Part shown: one piece after another, positions 55,501 through 64,000 of the stretch
Layout: each line of letters begins with the position of its first letter
Position numbering within the stretch: the first letter of the stretch is position 1
Translations under genes and position numbers: made by a program
The notes under the pieces: model-generated
Databases searched by the model: none
What the model saw: the letters and a program-made list of their open reading frames with translations, nothing else
Told to the model about the DNA's origin: nothing
NCBI RefSeq assembly: GCF_000264905.1
Contig: NW_006763149.1
Location: 62,001 to 126,000, forward strand
Length of the DNA stretch: 64,000 nucleotides
Reading direction: 5' to 3'
Source: Stereum hirsutum FP-91666 SS1
Taxonomy: Eukaryota; Basidiomycota; Agaricomycetes; Russulales; Stereaceae

Positions 55501-57703
55501 GCGGTATGCGATACGTAACGTGAGACGACCTTGACCTTGGCCATTGGGGAGGGAGTACTTTTTGAAGAGTTCATACGATTTCGTGAAGAGCTACGTCACA
55601 CGTACGATGAGTTGAAACGAAGCCAAACAGTGACAGGAGACAGAACTTACCTCGAGAATTATCGTTAGATGATCGACCTTCCTCTCATTTGCAAACCCAG
55701 GTGAATTGTTCAAATTCTGTTCAGATGTCTACGGCTAGAATGTCAGTTCAAACTTCAGAAATACTATCTCAGAAGGAAACAATCACCGTTTCGATCATAG
55801 CCATCAACCTCTCCCTCCTCTTCTCCGTCGCCCTCGCTGCCATATAATATGAGAACCCCGGATGCTGCAACGCATGGCTCGGATTCAGGCCTAACACCCG
55901 CATCGCATCCACTTCCAACGCTCCTGCACCTCCAGCCCCTATACCAGATCGCAGACTCTGAGATACTGCAAGGGATGAACCGGACGATGCGGCAGCGAGA
56001 GAGCTCGCGGAGGACGACGCCGTGGTGAGAGGAAGGTGTGATGGAATGATGAGTGTCGAGCGTGTGCCCTGTTCGAGGAGTTCGGCGAAGACGCGATGTC
56101 TACAGTAATAAACAAATTTGGTGGCGCATGGAAGAAAGGATCAATGATACTTACTGCCGTGCGATCCAGCTCCAGAACTCAAAAGTATCTTCGCCGATTC
56201 CCCATCCTCTGGAAAAGTCACCGAATTTTCTCATGTGTATTGTGTGTTGCGAGAGTGCTAAGGCGTGTTCATTGTTATACAGGTAGAGCTTGCATATCTG
56301 CGGGCGCCGATTAGCACTTAGGCCACACGCCACACGAAGATGATGCGAACCTTGATATTGATGCAATCGGCCAAAACCTTGGCTTCAGCCCACCTCTTCG
56401 TCCTCGGCGGTAAGATAGCTGTCGAACCGAACATAATCACCAGTGTCGAATACGAATCCTGGTAATGTCTGCAGCTGCTCAGTTGCCCTCTTCTCACAAC
56501 GAAGAGGTTGGGTATAAAGATACGGACTTGAGCGCGACCTCATCCTCGCCTCTGAACTCTGCAAAACATGCCATCTTGTATTCGTACCGCACCGTCCATC
56601 CTTCTGGCCTAAGTGGACGAGCGATGTTTGCCACACTCGCGGGCGAAATGAGACCGACGTAAGAGGATGTAGCCTGTGTGTGGCGATTCCGTTTCCGTCG
56701 GACCCGTTTGGAGTGGTTTGTGTAGTAGTCTACGGCAGGTTCGTATAAGGCCTGTTGGAGGCTGAAGTCAATCAGTCGACAGCCATCGAGGGCACCGGGC
56801 GGTGAGGTTTACCTTTTCACGAAATCGCTTAGCTCTGCTGGACTTACTGGGCTTAAAACGAAGAGGGCGGCTCTCGAGTCCAAGCCACTTTGTCTCCGAA
56901 TAAAAGTCAGCCTGGCATCCAGCGCAGGATCATCTATACGCGATTTGAGAGTGAATACACTATTGTTTTATTACGTAATCGTGATGAACGAACCTAACAT
57001 CTTCCTGCTCGCAATGAGCACGACCGTCAATTTGATTCCTCGTTCGTTCGTCGCCTTCTTCCTCAACGCCACCTCCGCGCTCAGATCGGCATCCTTCCGC
57101 CGCTCCTCTTGCTCCCTCTCTCTTTCCCGTTCCGGGTCGACAATATCGAGAGGGGATCGAGGACCTTGTGCAGGGGTCTCATAAAGTCGGATGAACAAAA
57201 CAAAGACAGACGGGACGAGGGCCGTGTGTTTTCGAATCCAGATCGGTGCGATGAGACCGTCTGGATGCAATGGTGACGAGGGAGTGAGGGGCGAGAGGGG
57301 AGAGTGAGCAACAGTTGAATGGTGTACGTCGGCGTCTGGTGGAATGAGTTTGCGTGGCGGAAAATTGACAGCCTGGAGTTCAAATACACGTAAGTATACA
57401 GACTACGGGTGAGCAACATCACTGCCTCGCCTTATCCACGAGAACGACTTGAAATGTCTTTGCCTTCTCTGGTTGCCACACTGCCACTTTGCGTTGAGCG
57501 TTGAGCGCGTCTCGGAGACGTAAGATCAAGATAGTGAAAGGGTCTTGTTGTGGACGAACAGATGGTGGTGTCGGAGAGGGAGATGCGACAATTATTTCTG
57601 GCTCTGTCGAAGGTGTAGCTGGATTCGGATTGGGAACGTCGAGGCCAGCCACGAACATCACGGGAGCCAGCTGTACAAGCAACTCTGGAGGGTACGAATT
57701 CAT
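52599..57703 (-). CDS. TRAPP complex subunit TRAPPC11 (foie gras/gryzun)
   Basis: A large multi-exon gene of over 1,200 residues. N-terminus: MNSYPPELLVQLAPVMFVAG, then LILRLRDALNAQRKVAVW and QPEKAKTFQVVLVDK, matching the start of fungal TRAPPC11 proteins. After an intron come FPPRKLIPPD and LIAPIWIRKHTALVPSVFVL. The foie-gras region follows (RRQSGLDSRAALFVLSP, FEFWSWIARQ, GLNPSHALQHPGFSYYMA). Helical repeats run through about 55.7-55.2 kb (LRIAYRIAQTYYEAGKFDMA). The C-terminal gryzun-type beta domain ends with PFQASLTIRNHHPTRTATVS, LRSGRIPILMPGAEEKLTW and ECGFVRIPKMFV. TRAPPC11 belongs to the TRAPPIII tethering complex and acts in ER-to-Golgi traffic and autophagy. Intron borders in the middle were not all worked out. 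Confidence 0.87.
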
Positions 57704-58465
57704 ATTGAATACAGTCTTAGTAGTACGTCCCCAGAGCTAGTGCGCAGTGAATGGGTCCTCTAGATAATCATAAGTTCGGGTCAGCGTAAGTTGGAAACAA
57801 GTGTAGCGTGTGCCACAAAGCTGCAAGACGTGACGGTGGGAGGTGCGTTCGGAAATCTCCGAAGCACAATGCCTCTCACAATCATCAGTAAACTCAACCT
57901 CAAGCTCTTCTGCGGTCTTCGTTCATTCGTTGTTCCTATCTAGCTTATCCAGGACACATAAAAATAACGGACAATGAGTCTGATTCTGTACGCTGTACAC
58001 ACACAACGCACATAACGCATGTGAACCAGTTGTCTTTGAATAGACAATCTGGTTGAACCTGACCGCTTTCTGTGGTCTACTCCATCATTTTACCCCCGCT
58101 CTGAGGCCCCTGTCCTTAAAATGCCTCACAACTGCGGCACTATTGCCTCAAGCTTTGTGCATGACCTTAGATTGCATCCTTCTGCGGCTAGAACAAATGA
58201 TTCGGATAGGGGCCGACACCCTCGATCGGTCTCGTATGTCCTCAGCACCGCTGCCATGCTCCCACACCACCTTTGAGCGCAAAAAAAACTCGTTTACCTC
58301 AATGCTATCGTCATAGTGTGACTTTTGCTCCGCCCGTGATAGAATTCAAACAGTATATAAACTCGTCCATTCGCCCTATCTAACAGCAGCTCACCCAGCA
58401 TCCCCAATCATCCCAACCACACACACACTCCACCCACTCAACCCAATCTATCCTTCTCATTCGTC
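57704..58465. promoter_or_regulatory. Divergent promoter region of TRAPPC11 and the metallothionein
   Basis: It contains TATATAA at 58354-58360, 106 bases before the metallothionein ATG, and a TTTGCTC at 58324-58330. The left part is the TRAPPC11 promoter. Confidence 0.5.
58324..58330 (+). promoter_or_regulatory. Candidate copper-responsive element TTTGCTC
   Basis: TTTGCTC matches the core of the yeast Mac1 copper-response element. It lies about 25 bases upstream of the metallothionein TATA box. A single seven-base match can occur by chance, so this is suggestive only. Confidence 0.3.
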
Positions 58466-58774
58466 ATGGCCTGCTCCTGTGAACAGAACTGCTCGTATGT
58501 CTACCGTCGTTATCGTCCGAACCTACGCTCATCCTCAGTTTGCTGTTCTCTAGTTCCTGCGGATCCTCCTCCTCCAACAGCTGCAGCTGTGCCAAGGGCT
58601 CCTGCCAGTGCTCCAGCTGCGTTAACAAGGCCCACGCCTCCTCGGTATGTGCAGCTCGTACACCCCCCCTCTTTTTCGCCACGCTAACTGGGACATGTAT
58701 CTTGTTAGTGCTCTTGCGGGGGCAGTGGGAGCAACTGCAACTGCGCCAACTCCGGCAAGGCTTGCAGCTGCTAA
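58466..58774 (+). CDS. Metallothionein, 61 residues, three exons
   Basis: Exons 58466-58494, 58554-58644 and 58709-58774 (29, 91 and 66 bases) join in phase and end with TAA. The protein begins MACSCEQNCSSCGSSSS and ends ANSGKACSC. It has 15 cysteines in 61 residues, mostly as CxC and CxxC pairs (CSC, CQC, CSSC, CSCGG, CNC), with no aromatic residues: the profile of a fungal metallothionein. It should bind Cu(I), Zn or Cd through cysteine thiolates in the cytosol and serve in metal storage and detoxification. Each exon encodes a Cys cluster. The introns contain in-frame stops, so unspliced frames hide the gene. Introns have GTATGT donors and CTAG/TTAG acceptors. Confidence 0.93.
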
Positions 58775-59441
58775 GCATCTCGCACCCCATTTCATGCAAA
58801 GCCGGTTGGAGTGATGGAGTCCAGGTCTCTCAATGTGGTGTATCATTTATGTGTACGATAACGTTTGTGACGCCGAGTCGATGATATGCCGAGTTCTCTT
58901 CTTGACGGACTTGTGACGCTGCTAGACCGCTTCATTGCCTCGTCTGCAAGCAGAGCGAACATTAGGCAATGTCGTGACAGTCATTTATACCTTGCAAGTG
59001 AAGGAGGTGCCGATACCCTTGCCTTACGTCGCACCCGGGAGCTTTTTGGTGATTGTGGATGAAATGTTCGCCCGTCCACCGAGACCGCCAAACCGCATTT
59101 GCGCCATGCTCCCTTTGTGAACCTTCGGCTAATGACTAGTTTTAGGGAGACCTTGGGACGAATACTACAAAACACAAGTCACTGCTATTCTCGGACACAT
59201 GTAGGGAGCCTGTGTATATCCCCTTCGAAGGAGTAGTCGAATATCATGATGAACCGATACGGGGCATATAAACTCCTACTAAACAAAAGCCAGAAATTGG
59301 TGCCCTTCCAATGTTGTCCGTACGAAAGACGAACATGCGCTAGTCTGAGCGCTAGAACATAACAAACCCCTGATTTTGAATGAAGTTGAGCCCGTGCAGA
59401 AAGCCGAAACGTGCAGAAAGTAAAGAACGGACCTCCTAAGC
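58775..59441. other. Convergent intergenic region
   Basis: 3' flanks of the metallothionein and of the second F-box gene. No feature is recognised. Confidence 0.5.
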
Positions 59442-61184
59442 CTAGTCGTCGTCATCTTCATCTTCATCAGAATCGAAATCAGGGTTGTACGTTATGCAGG
59501 CATAGTCGCCTCCAGTGATACCGTCCCATATCACCGACTCTGCAACACTCTCGAAAGAAGCGACCTGGGCTGCGGTGATCCTACAATTGACGATATGAAG
59601 TTCGCGTAGAGGAAGGCCTCCGACCCGAGAGGAAAGGCCGCGGAGGCAGTCGAGCAAGCGCTCCGGGATTGGATTACTGGGATGGAATCCCCAATTCGGA
59701 AGGCAAACACAAAATAAAAGTGGAACAAGTGGAACGTCTTCTTCCGCTTGCTGCTCGATGGCAATATGAGCGGAGAAAGCTGAAGGGTTTCCTATCAGTT
59801 CGAGTATCTTGAGGGATGAGGCTGCGCCTAGGATAAGTCTCTCGAGGCGAGGGAGACGGCGAAGAAGACGGGGCCAAAATCCGAATCGAGACATGGTGAT
59901 GCGGAGCCTCTGGTTTACGCGGAGGTCCTCCACACAGTCCAGCCGTAAGTGATCGCAAATGCGGGTCACGATGTCATAGTCCACTTCCTCCCTGTGGTAT
60001 GCATCACCGGTATCCCCGTAATCAGAGTACTGTGCGCCGAACTTCTTGCCATTATTCATGTCCGTATCAAAGCTGCTGCCCAGACAGGAAAACCCGACAT
60101 TCCAACATGCTATATAAGGCTCAGCCATGCAGGACTCGAGGTCCATCCAGAGAGCGCGCATAGGGATGGACGAGAAGCCGGGGACTACGTTGATAAGGGG
60201 AGGAATGGTAGCTGTTGGCAAACACAGGTCGACATCGCCGTTATGGCAAATGTAATATTCGAGGCGGCAATCCGGGTGAGCAACAATGTTTTGCGCGAGA
60301 TTTACGCATCCCCCAGAAAGTCCTCGGAGGCTGAGATGGATAAGGTGCGGCAATTGAACAATATTTTCCGAAGCAGATGTAGATGCTTGCAGTTGCAGAG
60401 GCTGGGGGGGAAGGACATCCTCGAGAGCGAGAACTTGAAGACGCGGCATCTGCTTGAGCGCATCAAGCAGGTGCGAGATGGACGGAATTGGGGCGCGCGT
60501 GTGTTCAGAATAGAGCTCTAGGCGTGAAAGGTTATGGAGAATGGGGGATTGTAGCAGTTCGCCATAGCCCAAGTCGCCTTCGATACGCAAGCAGCGCAAG
60601 CGGGGGGCGTTTCGGAAGAAGAGATGGGATGGAATGCAAGGATCAGTGGTTCGGAGAGCACCGAGAGCCAGATGCGCGATCTCGAGCCATGGTGCAGGGC
60701 GTGAAAGTGCGTCTCCTAAGTCCGTGTCGTCGATAGGTGCACATAACCTCCGGAAGGTGTGGGACGAAATGATTTTACGGATGGAAGCGTCGGTACCGGA
60801 TGAGTGGATAGAAAAAAACTGGAGTGGAACGCTGCGTGCACGTTTCAACATCTCCTGGCCCCACCAAGGGTTCTCATGCCAAACGTTAGCCCATAACGTC
60901 GCGCAGCGCAAGGCGATATCCCTCCATCGAGAACAAGCCTGAGATGCGGAGATGAGCGAGCGAATATCTTCGAGCTCCCGAGCACGATCTTGTTCGACAT
61001 GATCTTGAAAGGGACCCATATTGTAGGTCCTCTCGAGTTCGAGGCGCGAGTCTAAGAGTGGCGCCACAAGAGCGAAGATGGCGGCCATAATTTCTGGTGG
61101 TATACGAGAGACGGGTGCGAGTAGATTTTTGTGGGTCAGAATGGAGAGCCTGTAGCGTTCAAGTGAGAGCAGCTCGTTGTCCAT
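59442..61184 (-). CDS. F-box protein (intronless)
   Basis: A single 580-codon exon. After a short helix (LERYRLSILTHKNLL) comes the F-box core VSRIPPEIMAAIFALVAPLL and, after a helical insert, SQACSRWRDIALRCATLWAN. The rest is irregular Leu-rich repeats (LEIAHLALGALRT, LRCLRIEGDL, NLSRLELYSE, LQVLALEDVLPP, LIHLSLRGLS, LRITMSRFGF, LRELHIVNCR) and a strongly acidic C-terminus (DSDEDEDDDD). It likely links unknown substrates to an SCF ubiquitin ligase. It shares architecture with the F-box protein at 22.9-25.1 kb (helix, F-box, WRDIAL/WREVAL, LRRs) but is not a recent duplicate by eye. Confidence 0.85.
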   Translation of the reverse strand: MDNELLSLERYRLSILTHKNLLAPVSRIPPEIMAAIFALVAPLLDSRLELERTYNMGPFQDHVEQDRARELEDIRSLISASQACSRWRDIALRCATLWANVWHENPWWGQEMLKRARSVPLQFFSIHSSGTDASIRKIISSHTFRRLCAPIDDTDLGDALSRPAPWLEIAHLALGALRTTDPCIPSHLFFRNAPRLRCLRIEGDLGYGELLQSPILHNLSRLELYSEHTRAPIPSISHLLDALKQMPRLQVLALEDVLPPQPLQLQASTSASENIVQLPHLIHLSLRGLSGGCVNLAQNIVAHPDCRLEYYICHNGDVDLCLPTATIPPLINVVPGFSSIPMRALWMDLESCMAEPYIACWNVGFSCLGSSFDTDMNNGKKFGAQYSDYGDTGDAYHREEVDYDIVTRICDHLRLDCVEDLRVNQRLRITMSRFGFWPRLLRRLPRLERLILGAASSLKILELIGNPSAFSAHIAIEQQAEEDVPLVPLLFCVCLPNWGFHPSNPIPERLLDCLRGLSSRVGGLPLRELHIVNCRITAAQVASFESVAESVIWDGITGGDYACITYNPDFDSDEDEDDDD

Positions 61185-64000
61185 ATACTGCCTTGTCGAT
61201 GTGATATCTGCGTTCGAGGCTTGGACGACGTGATCTGTAACCGCGGTCAGCCTCTGGCTTTCAGTCGTGGTCCAAAATTCATCACTAAGGGGTAAAAGTA
61301 CGTATTACTTCGATAAGATAATTGGCCTATACATGATTTGCTCTTACTTTGTCGTCGGCGGCATCGGTGTGGTGGACTTGATTCGATTTATGTACGATCA
61401 ACAGACTTGACTCCCCTCGGAAAGACTAACTTGGGTTTCGAACAGGGCCTATAGTATGTAGACAAAAAGTCAGCGAATGGGTTAAAAGTGTCGTTACAGT
61501 GTACCGACCCAGAGAATATCGACAGGTTTTGGATGGTTCGGATGCAACTGGTAGTACGCCGCGTGCCTATGAGCTGCACTGCTTTGTTTCCATTGGTCCC
61601 CGCTGAGTTCGAATTCGTCGGCAACGTCCGTTGAGCGTTCGGGTGAATTTAGGTAGTAAAAACTAGTAAAAAGCATTTGACTTGTCCCAACCCAAGCTTG
61701 TCCGACCGGTCCTCCCTGAAAATTTATCTTCTTGAACTTCATACAAACTTGACGAGTGCGGCAGTTCCCTGATTTATGCAACAGACTCACCAATTACTCG
61801 TTACTTATGACAGAGAACAAGTACCGGCCGCGGATGAGTACTAATACGTGGCCGGCGACATACTCGAGTCCTCACGCTTTCCAGGTGTGGTCGTCTCATG
61901 GCTAGACCAAGTTCCCAATCCACATGGCGTTAGCCTGCAATCAGGGCAATTGTGTTTGAGGATGCCCAAGCACGGCATACGCATCGCGAATTTGACCTGA
62001 TATCGAACCGGTTCTTGTCGTTCCAGCATCATCGCCTCGACTTAAAACCAATGCAACCATTTCAGGGTAAAGTGGCCCTCTGCCCAGCGTGGTCGTCTAC
62101 ATTAAGCACAGCAACGTTGCTTGCTAGCACATGTTTAAACCCGCCGCATCCAGTGTTCGATGTCATTGCAGGTCGTGGGCTTTACCTCTATCACCCGTTC
62201 GACTCTGAATCCGTGTCGTGCACAGTATAGAGTGGACAAGCCTGTGTGGTTTCTCATGCAGTGTTCGTGCAAGAATTTCTTTTTTTTTGTTTTCCATTTG
62301 GGTGCTCCGTCCATATACGTTTTCGATGCACATGCGCTGGTAAAACCGGTATCGTCGTCCTTGTCTACCGCAATAGCTATATGCGTGCCTCTGCCTCATG
62401 CACCCTTCGTTTAATACAGACACTTCCATGACACTGTCTGGCTTGGACTAGAATCCCAGGATACGGACAGCCTTTCGAGTTAGAAAGATTTTTGATCGCA
62501 CGAACGAAGCGCCGTACTCTCCTACTCACCCCGCCACGAAGGTATACTTGCGTTCCACGCTCAGCCCGTCTCCACACGCATCGTAGTATAACGGTCGGAT
62601 TCTCTGTGCTACCGGCCACCGACTCATTTTTATGCATATGCGCAGGATCGCCCAACGATTCCTACGCTTACTGCAATGATTGGGCATCGTTACTCATTCA
62701 CACTACGCTCTCGTCGGCAACACTGCTAACATACGTCCACAGCCTGATTATTTCTGGAGGGTCCAGCCTCACCTGATAGAGTGGAACAGATTTAGGAGAG
62801 GCCCGATGCATCGTCTCGAGACGCGCACGCTTTGAAGTCTTTTGTGGGTCCATTACGGGGTGCTGTGCACGTTAGAATAAGCGCCTACGCGCTCATGGCG
62901 ATGCTGGGCTTGCGTACAGCTTGTCGTCTTCCACGTCGAACCCGTCGCTCCTTCGTTCTTTCCATTTTGGAGTACCTGGTTCTGTTAAGCATGCCGGGAC
63001 TTTCAAAGGGCCTATATTGTGCTGTCATCTCCGGAAGGCCATCTTCGTACTTGGACTGATGAATCATCGCTCGATTTCATTCTAATACTTCCCTTCCTTG
63101 CTGCGATTCAGATGACTCTTCTTCCTACATTTCAAGGTATCATCCGGGATTGACGGACGTGGGCTCACTGCTGAGTCGCTTTCCAGAAGACTTACGAGCA
63201 CACAGCCGAACGCTCGACATACACTCTCGTCGTCCATGAACCCAATTGTATAGGAGTTTGACCTGTTCTACGTGTATAGCAAATCAGGGCGTTTACATAC
63301 CATGGCGTGACTTACGCCTGAACAGAAGGAACATCACCCCACAAGCATCATGAAGATACTCCTTGTGGCCGACATATATTTGGCAAGGCGGGATGGGGAC
63401 CACAGACTCGGAGCTGGTCCTCGCTGTAGCCTTTCTCCTGTAAGCTTTCTCTGGTGACTTTCTCTCCTGATCACCGAAACGGTCGTTGCAGCCGTCATTG
63501 ACCTTACTCATATGGCTTATCGTACGTGTAGAACATTGTAGAGAATGTAATTTAGATGGCTGCCGGTCCTTTCCGCAACCAAGGCTATTTCTGAGGTTAC
63601 CTAACCTCCATGCTAGGTTCTTGCTTCCATATATTGGCTGTATCACGATAGTAAACGCGCGACAATATCTATGTCATTCTTCAATAATCCTTTCTGACCC
63701 TATTAACTGGCGTATTAAGTGATGGAAAGGCTGGTATACGTGAGTGAGTGGTACACCACTCGAAACAGGATCAATGTCCATGGGTCTATCATTGTACATA
63801 TCCAAAGTGGCCTTTGCTCGGTGCCGTGACTGTCGTCATTTCGCCAGGATATTTGGGTGCACAGTAATAATGTTCCCGACTTATAACCTTTCCTACTGGC
63901 GATGTACAACGGAAATAACCACGTCGACATCATAGTAACCCCACAGCGCAATTCGGAAGGAGTCCTCACTCAGGTAGGACGACAATCCGCCGACTCAAAT
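61185..64000. other. 2.8 kb with no recognised gene
   Basis: It begins with the F-box gene's promoter. All frames to 64000 are short and none shows family motifs, splice-supported continuation or transposon signatures. A gene could begin near the right edge but cannot be supported here. Confidence 0.5.

Noticed and set aside
61388..63969. Several 60-117 codon frames at the right end of the window
   Set aside because: None shows motifs, splice continuity or strand-consistent composition.

Overview
The window looks like a gene-dense stretch of a filamentous basidiomycete genome, most likely an Agaricomycete saprotroph. The signs are many short introns (about 50-70 bases, GT..AG, often producing very small exons), long Ser/Pro-rich disordered proteins, intronless or single-intron F-box proteins, a fungal ULD-type protein, and secreted plant-cell-wall enzymes (a GH10 xylanase with a CBM1 and a GH12 endoglucanase). 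No tRNA, rRNA, CRISPR array or intact transposon was recognised. The species cannot be named from this sequence. I rebuilt exons by hand from splice signals, frame continuity and family resemblance. For the xylanase, GH12, metallothionein, clathrin light chain, GEP4-type phosphatase and the first hypothetical gene, the exon lengths add up to whole codons.

Layout. 0.6-4.2 kb (-): a large disordered hypothetical protein. 6.2-8.0 kb (-): a ULD (ubiquitin-like) protein, divergent from a membrane-anchored protein with repeated TSN motifs (8.6-10.3 kb, +) and followed by a small membrane protein (10.7-11.2 kb, +). 12.2-16.6 kb (-): a BTB/POZ protein apparently fused to a long Lys/Glu coiled coil. 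17.5-18.7 kb (-): clathrin light chain. 19.0-20.3 kb (-): a microbial-type PARG, divergent from a monoglyceride-lipase-like hydrolase (20.7-22.1 kb, +). 22.9-25.1 kb (+): F-box protein. 26.0-27.0 kb (-): GEP4-type phosphatidylglycerophosphatase. 27.0-30.0 kb: about 3 kb with no recognised gene, holding a TATA/pyrimidine-rich promoter-like segment, a G-rich stretch and a diverged direct repeat.

30.0-32.0 kb (-): GH10-CBM1 xylanase. 33.2-34.7 kb (+): HNH-like protein. 35.4-37.0 kb (+): polytopic membrane protein. 37.7-38.7 kb (+): omega-like glutathione transferase, convergent with DML1/Misato (39.0-41.3 kb, -). 41.7-46.0 kb (+): giant alpha/beta-hydrolase-3 protein with a long tail. 46.8-48.0 kb (+): GH12. 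49.0-52.5 kb (+): two tandem paralogous alpha/beta-hydrolase-3 esterases. 52.6-57.7 kb (-): TRAPPC11. 58.5-58.8 kb (+): a three-exon Cys-rich metallothionein. 59.4-61.2 kb (-): a second F-box protein. 61.2-64.0 kb: nothing recognised.

Most genes are unrelated housekeeping or lineage-specific functions, as is normal in fungi. The one plausible functional grouping is the secreted or esterase-type degradative set (GH10, GH12, two esterases). They are interleaved with housekeeping genes, so this is proximity rather than a proven cluster. I found no convincing undescribed multi-gene system. The best leads are the TSN-repeat membrane protein, the BTB-coiled-coil fusion, the GH10 enzyme lacking a usually invariant active-site histidine, the duplicated esterases with an altered nucleophile elbow, and the gene-poor 28-30 kb segment.
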